The notes below the pieces were generated by a model, which saw only the letters and a list, made by a program, of their open reading frames with translations, searched no databases and had not been told where the DNA came from. A program made the translations under genes and the position numbers. From an uncultured Muribaculaceae bacterium (GTDB lineage: Bacteria > Bacteroidota > Bacteroidia > Bacteroidales > Muribaculaceae), in contig CAKUKR010000001.1 of NCBI GenBank assembly GCA_934663645.1, forward strand, positions 15,081-79,080: a stretch of 64,000 nucleotides of DNA, given 5' to 3'. Shown in pieces: positions 1 through 9,237 of this stretch. The number at the start of each line of letters is the position of its first letter. Within the stretch, counting starts at the first letter, position 1.

Positions 1-1748
1 TGCTGCAGGTAGTCCGCAAACATGCCCGAGTTCAGCTCTGCCACAATGATGTTCTTGTATCGCGAGAGCATCGGGATGGCGTTCTTGGGGAGCGGGTTGA
101 TGTAACGGAACTGTGCGAGCGCGATGGGATGACCCGTGGCGTTCAGCTGTTCGGCGGCAGTGAGCAGGTGGCCGTAAGTGCCTCCCCAGCCCACGAGGAT
201 AGTGTCGGCCGAGAGGTCGCCCTTCGGCTCGTTGAGGGGGATGTCCTCGGCGATACGGGCTATCTTCTCGCGGCGGGCGTCCACCATGCGCTGGTGGTTC
301 TTGCCGTCAGTTGAGATGACAGATGTGTTGTAGTCCTTCTCCAGGCCGCCGACGCGGTGCATTGCGCCCTCTGTGCCAGGGACAGCCCAGTAGCGCACCT
401 TCGTGTCCTCGTCGCGGTCAAAGGGCTTCCAGCCGGCGGCTATCTGCTCTGCCGTGACATAATGGGGCTTGATTTCGGGGAACTCGTCGTCCTCGGGGAT
501 GCGCCATGCTGACGAGCCGTTGGCGATGAATGCATCGGTGAGCAGGATGACCGGGGTCATGTGCTCGAGGGCGATGCGGCACGCCTCAAAGGCCATGTAG
601 AAGCAGTCCGTCGGGCTGACAGCGGCCATGACGCAGACGGGGGACTCGCCGTTGCGGCCGTAGAGGGCCTGCAGCAGGTCTGTCTGCTCGGTCTTGGTGG
701 GAAGTCCTGTCGAGGGACCGCCGCGCTGAACGTCGATGATGACAAGCGGAAGCTCTGCCATCACGGCGAGGCCGATGCCCTCGCTCTTGAGCGCAAGGCC
801 CGGGCCGGATGTAGATGTCACGGCAAGGCTGCCGCCGTAGCTTGCGCCTATCGCGGAGCATACGCCTGCTATTTCGTCCTCCATCTGGCAAGCCTTGACA
901 CCCAGGTCCTTACGCTTGGCCAGCTCGTGGAGTATGTCAGTCGCGGGGGTGATCGGGTATGAGCCGAGGAACAGCGGCAGCCCGCTCTTCTGCGAGGCCA
1001 TGATGAGGCCCCATGCCGTGGCTGTGTTGCCGCTTACGTCGGTATAAATGCCTTTCTTCTCGGATTCGGTCTCTACACGGTAAGTGGACATTGAGGAGTG
1101 CGTATTATGTCCGCAGTCCCAGCCGGCGCGTATCACCTTGGCGTTGGCCTCGTATACTGCGGGTTTCTTGGCGAACTTGGCCTGGAGCTTGCGCAACACA
1201 CTGTCAAGGGGACGGTCGAACAGCCAGCATATCAGCCCGAGGGCAAACATGTTGCGGCTCTTGAGGATACTCTTCATGTCCATGCCCGAATCGGCGAGGG
1301 CGTGCTTGACCAGTGAGGTCATCTGCACGAGCATGATGCGGCGCGGGTCGATGCCCAGCTCCTTGACCGGATCGTTTGTGGCAAACTGCGCCTTCTCCAA
1401 GTCCGCTTTCTGGAACTTGTCGACATCGCAGATTATGATGCCGCTTGGTTTGAGAAACTGCAGATTAGTCTTAAGGGCGGCGGGGTTCATAGCCACCAAC
1501 ACATCAGCCTGGTCGCCGGGAGTATGCACCCCACGGCCGATGTGCACTTGGAAACCGCTCACGCCGCTAAGCGAGCCTTGCGGGGCGCGGATTTCCGCAG
1601 GATAGTCGGGGAATGTCGATATCTGGTTCCCCTCGCCGGCAGAAACATTTGAGAAGATGTTTCCGGCGAGCTGCATACCGTCGCCGGAATCCCCGGCGAA
1701 ACGAACAACCACCCTGTCTAACGTCTTAACGTTGGTGTTTTCTAACAT
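1..1748 (-). CDS. korA: 2-oxoglutarate:ferredoxin oxidoreductase subunit alpha (3' end cut by window)
   Basis: Translation of the complement from the ATG at 1746-1748 gives MLENTNVKTLDRVVVRFAGD and stays open to the left edge, about 582 residues; the family is usually about 610-620, so only the last few dozen residues are missing. The N-terminal stretch (RFAGDSGDGMQLAGN, FPDYPAEIRAPQG) is the gamma-domain part of the fused gamma-alpha subunit, and the visible end (NIIVAELNSGMFADYLQ) matches the KorA C-terminal region. With KorB, expected off the left edge, it makes succinyl-CoA, CO2 and reduced ferredoxin from 2-oxoglutarate in the cytoplasm. It has its own -7 element (1819-1826) just after the terminator of the upstream operon, so it is probably transcribed separately. 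Confidence 0.93.
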   Translation of the reverse strand, partial: MLENTNVKTLDRVVVRFAGDSGDGMQLAGNIFSNVSAGEGNQISTFPDYPAEIRAPQGSLSGVSGFQVHIGRGVHTPGDQADVLVAMNPAALKTNLQFLKPSGIIICDVDKFQKADLEKAQFATNDPVKELGIDPRRIMLVQMTSLVKHALADSGMDMKSILKSRNMFALGLICWLFDRPLDSVLRKLQAKFAKKPAVYEANAKVIRAGWDCGHNTHSSMSTYRVETESEKKGIYTDVSGNTATAWGLIMASQKSGLPLFLGSYPITPATDILHELAKRKDLGVKACQMEDEIAGVCSAIGASYGGSLAVTSTSGPGLALKSEGIGLAVMAELPLVIIDVQRGGPSTGLPTKTEQTDLLQALYGRNGESPVCVMAAVSPTDCFYMAFEACRIALEHMTPVILLTDAFIANGSSAWRIPEDDEFPEIKPHYVTAEQIAAGWKPFDRDEDTKVRYWAVPGTEGAMHRVGGLEKDYNTSVISTDGKNHQRMVDARREKIARIAEDIPLNEPKGDLSADTILVGWGGTYGHLLTAAEQLNATGHPIALAQFRYINPLPKNAIPMLSRYKNIIVAELNSGMFADYLQ

Positions 1749-1818
1749 ATTTCTATACGTATATGCCTCCAACCGCAGTTGGAGCGGCTGTCGGGTTTCA
1801 CTATTCTGTAATTCGATG

Positions 1819-1826
1819 CAAAGGTA
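1819..1826 (-). promoter_or_regulatory. Bacteroidales -7 promoter element of korA
   Basis: On the minus strand this reads TACCTTTG, a full match to the Bacteroidales -7 consensus TAnnTTTG, about 70 bases before the korA ATG. No TTTG -33 box is seen at 19-21 bases. The element lies between the upstream terminator and korA. Confidence 0.5.
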
Positions 1827-1860
1827 GTAATAAAATCGCACCCATGGCCTTTTTGCGGTA

Positions 1861-1892
1861 AAAAAGAGCACGCCGCCCAACGGCCGGCGTGC
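1861..1892 (-). terminator. Rho-independent terminator of the nuclease/TonB operon
   Basis: Read on the minus strand, an 8-bp perfect stem (1868-1875 with 1885-1892) is followed by a run of six T (1860-1865). It starts 27 bases after the CotH stop codon and closes the run of genes that begins with deoC. Confidence 0.8.
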
Positions 1893-1918
1893 CTACAGAG
1901 CCTAAAAGGCTGTCTTTT

Positions 1919-3418
1919 TTATCGTATGATAAGTTTGCGGCCGCCCACAATATACATGCCAGCGGGCAATGATGCCACCTCATCGGCAGTGGCGGCGCGG
2001 CGCACGAGGATGCCAGTGGCGGTGTACACATCGGCAGGATATGCCTCGGTGTCGGCTGCCACGCCCTCAACGCCGCCAACAGCCTCGCGTATGAACTGGT
2101 CAAACCATGCGGCATACTCGTTGAGGTGAGTCGTGACGCGGGAATATGCCCAGTCGATGTTTACCACATCATACGAGGGCCATATCTTGCCGTTCACCAG
2201 GTATGCGGCGCGGGTCTGTGCATAGAAGCGGTCAACGAAATCGCGTACCTTTACAAGATAGTCAGGATAGAACTTCTCCCACTCCTCAAGGACGATGCGG
2301 CGGAACTCGTTGTACTTCCACAGTTCGGCAATCCATGTAGGCAGCGGCAACTTTTCACCTGAGCCTCCATGATATCGCTCCCTTTCTTCCCAAAACGGTC
2401 CTTTGCGGACACCCGGCTCCCAAGTCCATTCGGAGTCCCATATCGGGCCGAAAGTCCATTTGCCGCCGGCCGGGTGGTACATATAGGTGCTGCCGTAGAA
2501 CGCATCGTAGTTGCACGAGACCTCCTGCACTATGTAGTAGCGTGCGAGTGAGGTCAAGTCGAACCAGTCCTGCCAGTCGGACGTGAGTTTGTCAGGATTG
2601 TAGACAGCATGAGTCGCGCCTGTCATCTGTTCGGTAATCCACTGCAACTGCTCATCTGACATCACTTCAGGGGTTTTGATGGTAAACCGGCTTCTTTTCC
2701 CAGCCTCCGTTCCATAATAATTTTGATAAACCCTTATTTGCGGAGAGTCCTGAGTATTATCAATCTCCACGAGCCAGCCGTCGTCAATGGTTGCCGGGTC
2801 GGTGTTGTTCTCGGGCTGCTCGTTGATTTCGAGCCGTCCCTCGTCGATGCGGACAGTCTCGGAAAAGGCGTAGACACCTACGTTGACACCGTTCAGCACT
2901 ACCTCGACAGGGTAAGAGCGCGGCACCCAGCCAAGGCCGATGACACGCGCCATCTCGTATGCCGTCTCGCCTTGGATGTAAAGCTGCGTAGGAGGATGGG
3001 CGATCAGCGCGAAATGCTTGCTCTTCGGGAAGCCGAACGGTTTCTGCTTCTTGGTGAACTTCAGCTTGAACGGCTTCTTGCTCATCTGCCATGAGCTGTT
3101 GCCTCGGCCGCGTATCTGCAGCGTTATAGGCTCATCGGCAGAGCCGAGGGCGTCCACACCCTCCGCACCCATCGGGTCTATCCAAAGGGTAGCGTTGAGG
3201 TATTCCTCTTTGCTCACTACTGGCGCGCCGCCCTCGGTGTTGACATACACCACCGGCAGAGTGCCGGAGACAGGCTGTGCAATGGGTTCATTATCGTTGT
3301 CTGGGTTGTCAGGATAAGAGCCGGGGCGTTCGACGGATTGGGCGTGCAGCAGCGGCGCTGCCGCCAGACAGGCGGCCAAGGACAATGCCTTGACCACCTT
3401 CAGTCGGTTGAAAATCAT
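1919..3418 (-). CDS. Secreted CotH-kinase-family protein with C-terminal sorting tail
   Basis: 499 residues. A signal peptide (about 1-26, ending LLHAQS) is followed by a CotH-like domain over about residues 50-400. Family-type motifs are LQIRGRGNSSW, KPFKLKF and GPIWDSEWTW; the aspartates in CNYDAFYGS and IWDSEW sit where CotH kinases place metal or catalytic acids. The last ~70 residues end in LPAGMYIVGGRKLIIR, the form of a type IX-secretion sorting domain. CotH proteins are atypical surface protein kinases in spore formers; the role of the secreted Bacteroidetes forms is not known to me. It is the last gene of a run with two endonuclease I genes, 54 bases after the previous stop, and is followed by a terminator. 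Whether it phosphorylates or modifies the co-encoded surface proteins is open. Confidence 0.85.
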   Translation of the reverse strand: MIFNRLKVVKALSLAACLAAAPLLHAQSVERPGSYPDNPDNDNEPIAQPVSGTLPVVYVNTEGGAPVVSKEEYLNATLWIDPMGAEGVDALGSADEPITLQIRGRGNSSWQMSKKPFKLKFTKKQKPFGFPKSKHFALIAHPPTQLYIQGETAYEMARVIGLGWVPRSYPVEVVLNGVNVGVYAFSETVRIDEGRLEINEQPENNTDPATIDDGWLVEIDNTQDSPQIRVYQNYYGTEAGKRSRFTIKTPEVMSDEQLQWITEQMTGATHAVYNPDKLTSDWQDWFDLTSLARYYIVQEVSCNYDAFYGSTYMYHPAGGKWTFGPIWDSEWTWEPGVRKGPFWEERERYHGGSGEKLPLPTWIAELWKYNEFRRIVLEEWEKFYPDYLVKVRDFVDRFYAQTRAAYLVNGKIWPSYDVVNIDWAYSRVTTHLNEYAAWFDQFIREAVGGVEGVAADTEAYPADVYTATGILVRRAATADEVASLPAGMYIVGGRKLIIR

Positions 3419-3472
3419 GCTAATAAATTTGCTGTGGATGAATTATATCGTATTGAGGATAAGATTTTCGGG

Positions 3473-5095
3473 TCAGCGCACCACCACCTTTGAGGCGGAC
3501 AGACCGTCGGAGTATGTGACGATATACACGCCCGGGGCTACCGTCAGCGTGATGTCGCCGGCGAGCGAGCCGGAAGCCACGCGGCGGCCGGCCATGTCAT
3601 AGACAGCGGCGGAGGACACGGGAGTGCCTCCCGCTGTGATGCAGAGCATGCCGTGAGCCGGAGAATATGCGGTCGCGGAGTAGACGACAGACGACATTTC
3701 GTCCACTCCCACATTCTTGCGGCGTGTCACCTCGAGGTTGTCGATTTCCCATGTGCCGGAAACAGCGTCGGTCGAGACATAGTGGAAACCGATCTCGATT
3801 TCCTTGCCCACGAATGGGGTCAGGTCAATGTCGCCGGCATCGATGAACTTCCAGCTTGTGCCTTCGCACATGTTGGGTATCTCCACCGTCTGCCATTCGC
3901 CGCCCGCCTCGCGCACGCCCAGCGAGCAGCTTGAGGCGAACGTCTCGGCGTCGTTGAACTTGTTGCCGGCATGGCGGAACTTCATGGCGGCAGCGGCACT
4001 CTCCGTCAGGTCGAGGACAGGGGAAATCGCCCAAGCGTCAGCCGCATGGCACTTGCCGTTGTAGTACGCGCCGCCCACCAGGCCGTAGCGGTCGTCGATC
4101 TTCCAGATATAGGATGCGTCAGAAGGCATCGACACGTTGTCGTAAGTGAATTTCTCGAAGCCGGAAGTCTTGTCAGCCTGCAGTATGACCTCGTCAGTAT
4201 CGGGATCCGGGTCCGGATCGGGATCGGGATCCGGGTCCGGGTCAACCGAACCAGTAGTGCTGAACGCCTCGTTCTGCTTGCTGCCCCAGATATATTCCGC
4301 CAGTTCGGGGTAGTCGATAAACGGATTGCGGTTGCCCTGAATCTTGTATATCTCCTCGTTGCGGTTTCGCTCCTTGTCGTCCACAGGGTCATTCTTGGCC
4401 CATTCGAGCAGCATGGTGTATGCCCAGGGGCGCAGCGAGGGGTATGAGCTGCCGTCAAACATGAAGTTGCGGTCAGTCTGCGTCGCGCTCCAGTTAATGT
4501 CGTCATAGATGGTGAACATGTAGAAGTAGGTGCGGGCAAAGTCCCCCTTGTACTCGTCAGCCGGCTCAAAGACCCATGACGCGCCGCCGCAAGAGCCGCT
4601 TGCCGGGCTGCCGACAGTGGTGACGCCGTTGGTCCATTTCACCGTCGCCACTATGCCGAGGGGATAGTTGGCCTTGCGGTTGTTAGCCTCCGAGTCCGAG
4701 GGGTTCAGGTGGAACAGGTCGCAGTATGCGGCGTTCTTGGTCTTGCCCCACCATGAGTTGGGGACAGAGTGCTCTATGTTCATTCCGCCGTGTCCGCCGG
4801 ATACAGACACATTGTTGTCGCTGTACATGTCCCACCACACCTTCTGTCCATTGACTGTGCGCACGTCGGTCTGCCGGAAAGCGTCCCACGTGTCATCGCC
4901 ATACGAAACCTGTCTGTGGCTTGCGGCAGCAGATTTGGCAGCAGCCTTTAGGGCAGACTGCTTCTTCCCCTCGAGTGCAGAATAGTACCCACTCGGGATT
5001 GCCGCCGACACCGTCAGGCAAGTGGCTGACAGCACAACGGCAGCTGAGATGAGAGAAATAACTTTATTCATATTGAAAATGTCTTTTGTTTTCAT
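3473..5095 (-). CDS. Secreted endonuclease I with jelly-roll and sorting domains
   Basis: 540 residues from the first ATG; an ATG eight codons later (5071) gives MNKVISLISAAVV, a better signal-peptide start. The endonuclease I domain (about 33-265) shows the catalytic His motif EHSVPNSWWG and the metal-site motif DLFHLNPSDSEANNRKANYP, typical of the EndA/NucM/Vvn beta-beta-alpha-metal nucleases that cut DNA and RNA without sequence specificity. A Asp-Pro repeat linker (about 289-305) leads to a choice-of-anchor-J jelly-roll domain (about 308-460) and a C-terminal sorting domain ending VAPGVYIVTYSDGLSASKVV. The protein is therefore expected at the cell surface or outside. Its jelly-roll is closely similar to that of the lipoprotein at 9238-10254. 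The gene starts 4 bases (or 28 with the later start) after the preceding endonuclease gene. Confidence 0.92.
   Translation of the reverse strand: MKTKDIFNMNKVISLISAAVVLSATCLTVSAAIPSGYYSALEGKKQSALKAAAKSAAASHRQVSYGDDTWDAFRQTDVRTVNGQKVWWDMYSDNNVSVSGGHGGMNIEHSVPNSWWGKTKNAAYCDLFHLNPSDSEANNRKANYPLGIVATVKWTNGVTTVGSPASGSCGGASWVFEPADEYKGDFARTYFYMFTIYDDINWSATQTDRNFMFDGSSYPSLRPWAYTMLLEWAKNDPVDDKERNRNEEIYKIQGNRNPFIDYPELAEYIWGSKQNEAFSTTGSVDPDPDPDPDPDPDPDTDEVILQADKTSGFEKFTYDNVSMPSDASYIWKIDDRYGLVGGAYYNGKCHAADAWAISPVLDLTESAAAAMKFRHAGNKFNDAETFASSCSLGVREAGGEWQTVEIPNMCEGTSWKFIDAGDIDLTPFVGKEIEIGFHYVSTDAVSGTWEIDNLEVTRRKNVGVDEMSSVVYSATAYSPAHGMLCITAGGTPVSSAAVYDMAGRRVASGSLAGDITLTVAPGVYIVTYSDGLSASKVVVR
4198..4250 (-). 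repeat. Short tandem repeat coding an Asp-Pro linker
   Basis: Repeated 6-base units of the type GATCCG/GATCGG encode alternating Asp-Pro residues between the nuclease and jelly-roll domains. Such a repeat could change length by slippage without a frameshift, since units are a multiple of three. Confidence 0.7.
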
Positions 5096-5099
5096 TTGG

Positions 5100-6812
5100 T
5101 CAGAATACTGTCGTCTTGCAGGGGCGCAGAGCCTGGTCTGTCGTCACCACGTACACGCCGGCAGGGAGCGAGAACGTCTCGCCGCCGCATACTGAAGCGC
5201 GGTGCAGCACCAGCGTGCCGCTCATGTTGTAGACACGCAGGTTGGTATGCACGGTGTCGAGCAGCACCACGAAGCCGCCCTCTGCCGCTCCTATTGTCAG
5301 GGGCTGGTCGCCGTGGATGCCGACCACGCCGGCGCCGCCGGGAATGACGATGACGTTTGAGGGTTCGGAGAGGTATCCGAGGCGCGACGAGCGCACATAG
5401 TAGGACTCGGTCACATCTGGTGTGCGGCCGTATATGTCGAGGCTGTTGGTGTCGGAATTGAGTTCCTCGCTCTCCGTGTCGTCGCCGTCATAGCGCACTC
5501 GCGTCACCACATAGTTGTCTATCACCTGAAGGGTGGCGTTCCAGTTGGCGGTATACGAATAGTCGGAGAGGTTAGTAGCGTCGGTTGCGGTGAGGGTTTC
5601 CAGTTCAGGCACGGGGAACGCCTTGCCGGAGAGGCTGACGTTGATCTGCTGCCCGAGCGGCAGTCCGCCGTCGTACAGCGTCAGGTTGGCATGGTGCTCA
5701 CCCTCCGAAGTCGGGCGGTAGACTATGTTGAGCAGGAACGACTCGCCCTGGTTCAGCTGCAGAGCGGGTATTGTATTGGCAGAAACGGTGAACATGGTGC
5801 GGTCAGTGCCTGTGATGCGCACAGAGAGGTTTGATGTCAGGTTGCTGCCGGCCACGGTGAGCTGCGCCGAGAGGGTCTTGCCGAGAGCCACATCGCCGAA
5901 AGCCAGCTCGTCGCCATTCTCGGGCGATGTCACCTCGGGGTCGCCGGTGAACGGAGGGGTTACCTGCCCGCCCTGGTCGGCGATATGGAACGTCTCCGTG
6001 GTGCGAGTGCCCCAGATGTATTCCGCCAGCTCGGGAAAATCGATGAAAGGGTTGCGGTTGCCCTGCGCGTTCTGCACAGCGTCGTTGCGCACCTTCTCCT
6101 TCTCGTCCACCGGGTCCATTCGGCTCCATTGCAGGAGCATATCGACGGCCCATGTGCGGAGCGTGGGGTATGAGTTGGACTGGAACATGTAGTTGATAGC
6201 CCAGGGAAGGTCGTCATAGACTGTAGCCATATAGAAAATGGCGCGGGCAAAATCGCCCTTGTAGCGGTCATCGGGCTCGAACACGTTGCCGCTGCCGCCG
6301 CCCATGCCGGTCTTGGCTGGGCCGATTTTCGACACGCCGTTGTCAAACGTGGTGCTGGCGCACTCGCCGAAGGCGTAGTTCAGCTTGGCCTGGTTTGCCG
6401 GCCCGTCAGAGGGGTAAAGGTTCCACAAGTCGCTGTAAGCGGGCGTGTAGTCAACGCTGCCGCTGCTCTTCCACCACGACTTTGGGACGGAGTGCTCACG
6501 CTGCATACGGTTGCGCGAGAAACTGCCGAGGGCGGACTCTCCGCCGCGTATCAAGTAGATGTTGTCGCTGTACATGTCCCACCAACGCTTGCTGCCGTTG
6601 TACAGGTCGGCATAAACGTCGGTGTACTGCCAGTATACGGGCAGCTGCTGGTAGATGAGCTGCGTGTGCGACTGGACACAGGCCTTGGCGGCAGCTTTCA
6701 GCTTGTCACGGCTCTTCCCCTCCATGGCGTCATAGTAGCCTTGGGGATATGCAGCCCATGCACAGCCGACAGCAGCGCAGAGAGCCAGTGCCAGCAATAA
6801 AAGTTTCTTCAT
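5100..6812 (-). CDS. Secreted endonuclease I, second paralogue
   Basis: 570 residues with a clear signal peptide (MKKLLLLALALCAAVGCAWA). The endonuclease I domain (about 21-270) has REHSVPKSWW and DLWNLYPSDGPANQAKLNYAFG; the second motif differs from the 3473-5095 paralogue (DLWNL against DLFHL), so metal coordination or activity may differ. It is followed by an ASPM/SPD-2/Hydin-like beta domain (about 300-405, LAFGDVALGKTLSAQLTVAG), a fibronectin-III-like domain (about 410-500) and a sorting domain ending LPAGVYVVTTDQALRPCKTT. It lacks the jelly-roll of its neighbour. A strong hairpin (6846-6880) lies in the 91-base gap upstream and could set its expression apart from the receptor genes. Confidence 0.92.
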   Translation of the reverse strand: MKKLLLLALALCAAVGCAWAAYPQGYYDAMEGKSRDKLKAAAKACVQSHTQLIYQQLPVYWQYTDVYADLYNGSKRWWDMYSDNIYLIRGGESALGSFSRNRMQREHSVPKSWWKSSGSVDYTPAYSDLWNLYPSDGPANQAKLNYAFGECASTTFDNGVSKIGPAKTGMGGGSGNVFEPDDRYKGDFARAIFYMATVYDDLPWAINYMFQSNSYPTLRTWAVDMLLQWSRMDPVDEKEKVRNDAVQNAQGNRNPFIDFPELAEYIWGTRTTETFHIADQGGQVTPPFTGDPEVTSPENGDELAFGDVALGKTLSAQLTVAGSNLTSNLSVRITGTDRTMFTVSANTIPALQLNQGESFLLNIVYRPTSEGEHHANLTLYDGGLPLGQQINVSLSGKAFPVPELETLTATDATNLSDYSYTANWNATLQVIDNYVVTRVRYDGDDTESEELNSDTNSLDIYGRTPDVTESYYVRSSRLGYLSEPSNVIVIPGGAGVVGIHGDQPLTIGAAEGGFVVLLDTVHTNLRVYNMSGTLVLHRASVCGGETFSLPAGVYVVTTDQALRPCKTTVF

Positions 6813-6845
6813 CAGTTGAACGGATGTATTCTTGTTTCAGATTTA

Positions 6846-6880
6846 ATTCCCCGCTGCGGTGATGTCCGCAAGCGGGGAAT
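6846..6880 (-). promoter_or_regulatory. Strong intercistronic hairpin inside the operon
   Basis: A 10-bp perfect inverted repeat (6846-6855 with 6871-6880) extends after one bulged A by a further 4 bp (6856-6859 with 6866-6869) around a 6-base loop. It lies between the lipoprotein stop and the endonuclease start. No T-run follows on the minus strand, so an mRNA-processing or stability hairpin, or a weak attenuator, is more likely than a terminator. Confidence 0.6.
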
Positions 6881-6903
6881 ATGTTCAGGACGGGGTCAAC
6901 CCC

Positions 6904-9216
6904 TTATTTCACGAGGTAAACCTCGAAGGTGTTGACGCGGTATGTTGCATTGAAGGCGAATGTCACGCTGCTTACGCCGGCGGTGGAAGTCCAGGTGACA
7001 GTATTGCCGTCGCGGGTGACAGTGCCGGCATCGGCAGTGGGAGCGAGCGCACTGTTGGCGTTGCTGCCCTTCATGACAATCTTGGCGACCTTGCCTGAGG
7101 GCACTTTTATGGTCATGCCCGAGCCGTTGTAGAAGCGGACAGTCGGAGTGCCGGATGTCGCGGTTGACATGATGTTGTACCATGCAGTTGCGGTGCCGGT
7201 GCCTGAAGTGAATGTGAATGCGTAGTCGCCTATAGTGAAGCCGCGCAGGGGCTGCCAGCGTTCAGCCTGGCCATTTGACGAACCCTCCTTAGGCTCTTCA
7301 GCGTGATGCTCGCCGTCAAAGTTGGCAGCGTCGGCAGCCTTGAGGACTACTGCATCCTGCAGGTCAGGAGTCGGGCCGGGAGTCGGATCAGGGTCGGGAG
7401 TTACCGAGCCGCCGGTGGACTTGCCGATGACCACGTTGTCTACGGCATACGTTGTGCTGTTGTCCTTGCCGCCGGCTGCGGAGTAGTACTTGAAGCCGAC
7501 ATATACGATGCCGCTGAACGCGCTGAGGTCAACCTCGCCGGACTTCACCCAGTCGCTGTAGCCGCTTGCCGGGGGTGTGGCAAGTGCCGGGCTCAGCTTG
7601 GTGAGCTGTGCGCTTGCGGGGTTGTCGGTAGTCATGACATATACCTCGAGATAGCAGTCGTTTGCAGAGTATGCAGCCTGCGAGTCGAAAGAAAGCACTT
7701 TCTTCTCTGATTTCGACAGGTCGATGGCAGGAGTGATGAGCCAGTTCTCATACGGGCCGCCAGTGGCAGTGCCCAGGTATGCGCTCACGTTAGCGAAATT
7801 GTTGTTGTTGAACGTCTTGATGTACCAGCCGGAGAGGTTTCCCTTGACAGCAGCAAGCTTCCACCCCTTGGCGGTATAGTCGGCTATCTTGGAAGCCTCC
7901 TCGAAGTCGCAAGAGAGTGTGCCGGGAGCGTCGGTCACAGGGGGATTGGGATTGTCAACACCCTCGATGGTGAACTCGTCGGTCGTGCCAGCATTGCCGG
8001 TCACGCCGCCCATGCCCAGAAGGCGCGCGAATGTGCCACGGCAGGAGATGGCCTTGCCGTACACGCCGGGGTTGTCGAGCAGGTTGCCTGCGTTGCGGAA
8101 CGCCGAGCCGCTCTTGAGTTCAACCACCACGCACTGCGTGTAGTCGCGGGTGTCGGCAGTCTCGCCGATGACGAGGTTGTTGTCCATGTCCACGTCCTTG
8201 CCCCAGATGATGTCCTCGTTTGAGGCCACGGCACTCACGCCGCCCTTGACAGCGCCGACGATGTAGCCCTTGACCCAGCCGGCCGCGCCGGTATCCTGGA
8301 GGCCGAGAGCCTCGCTGACGGTGTAGGGTTCATCCTTCTGGCCCTTGCCGCCGAACATCACGTCGGCCGTAGAGCGCAGCAGCAGCTGCCATGTGCCGTT
8401 GAAGTATGACAGCATGGCGCGGACAGTGCCGGTGCCTTTGGGGAGTGTCTGGTTATAGAATGTCGAGTAGCCCGAAGTGCGCACCACGATGGTGTTGCCG
8501 GCCTCATCGACCAGGTTGCGGTTCTCCGTCTTCTGATAAGTCGAGTAAGTGTTCTCGCCGCCCTGCTCGAAATGCACGTTGCGCAGCTCGACGAGCTGGC
8601 TCTGCATGGCACGTATGCCGGCATTGTCAGTAGGGAGGTCGGAGATTTTCATCACCGTGCAGTACATCCCCTCGGCGGGGGCTTCCTCGCCGTAGTTGAT
8701 GTATGTCAGGTCGGTCGAGGGAAGGCCGTTGAGCTGCGTATGCTCCTCAAACTGCGGGTATATCATGAACGACACCTGCGGCGTGCCGTTGTATTCGCCG
8801 TAGCCGCCTATCTGCTCCAAGCCAGCATACTTGCCGATGTACAGGCCGGTAACGTCCATCACCACTTCCTGGCCTACGCGGTACTGGTTGTAGATGCTGT
8901 TCTGGTTGATAGAGATGGTTATCGCGCCGGTAGCGTCCTGCAAGTAGAGCGACTTGTAGATGTTGCCCGAAGCGTCAGAGGAGATGACACGCCCCTTGAT
9001 GATGTAGTTGGAGCCGTCATCCTTCTGCGGACACTTGATGGCATAGTTGGTGTCGTCCTTCCACATCGCCTCCTTGAGGTCGGCGATAGTGGTGTTGGCC
9101 TGCCAAGTGGCGACAGGCTCCTGTATTCCGGGAGCGTCAAAGTCATCCTGACACGAAGCGAGTGCCGTGACCATGAGCAGCGAGGCTCCCAAATATGATA
9201 ATCTTATTCTTTTCAT
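6904..9216 (-). CDS. Surface lipoprotein with DUF5689 and DUF6359 (OB-fold-like) regions
   Basis: 770 residues. A lipoprotein signal (MKRIRLSYLGASLLMVTALA then SCQDD) predicts lipid anchoring at Cys22; the acidic residues just after the Cys resemble surface-export signals of Bacteroidetes lipoproteins. Residues about 40-290 resemble DUF5689 (YIIKGRVISSDASGNIYKSL, LQDATGAITISIN), and about 295-420 resemble DUF6359 (ALGLQDTGAAGWVKGYIVGA). Both families have OB-fold character, a fold often used to bind nucleic acids. A choice-of-anchor-J-like jelly-roll follows (about 435-610), then a Pro-rich linker (TPDPDPTPGPTPD) and a C-terminal beta domain (628-770). It is 21 bases downstream of the next lipoprotein gene and in the same direction as the TonB receptor, which suggests a substrate-binding partner for that receptor. 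Family names are from recall of motifs. Confidence 0.75.
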   Translation of the reverse strand: MKRIRLSYLGASLLMVTALASCQDDFDAPGIQEPVATWQANTTIADLKEAMWKDDTNYAIKCPQKDDGSNYIIKGRVISSDASGNIYKSLYLQDATGAITISINQNSIYNQYRVGQEVVMDVTGLYIGKYAGLEQIGGYGEYNGTPQVSFMIYPQFEEHTQLNGLPSTDLTYINYGEEAPAEGMYCTVMKISDLPTDNAGIRAMQSQLVELRNVHFEQGGENTYSTYQKTENRNLVDEAGNTIVVRTSGYSTFYNQTLPKGTGTVRAMLSYFNGTWQLLLRSTADVMFGGKGQKDEPYTVSEALGLQDTGAAGWVKGYIVGAVKGGVSAVASNEDIIWGKDVDMDNNLVIGETADTRDYTQCVVVELKSGSAFRNAGNLLDNPGVYGKAISCRGTFARLLGMGGVTGNAGTTDEFTIEGVDNPNPPVTDAPGTLSCDFEEASKIADYTAKGWKLAAVKGNLSGWYIKTFNNNNFANVSAYLGTATGGPYENWLITPAIDLSKSEKKVLSFDSQAAYSANDCYLEVYVMTTDNPASAQLTKLSPALATPPASGYSDWVKSGEVDLSAFSGIVYVGFKYYSAAGGKDNSTTYAVDNVVIGKSTGGSVTPDPDPTPGPTPDLQDAVVLKAADAANFDGEHHAEEPKEGSSNGQAERWQPLRGFTIGDYAFTFTSGTGTATAWYNIMSTATSGTPTVRFYNGSGMTIKVPSGKVAKIVMKGSNANSALAPTADAGTVTRDGNTVTWTSTAGVSSVTFAFNATYRVNTFEVYLVK

Positions 9217-9237
9217 TGCTTGTAGTGTTAGAATGAC

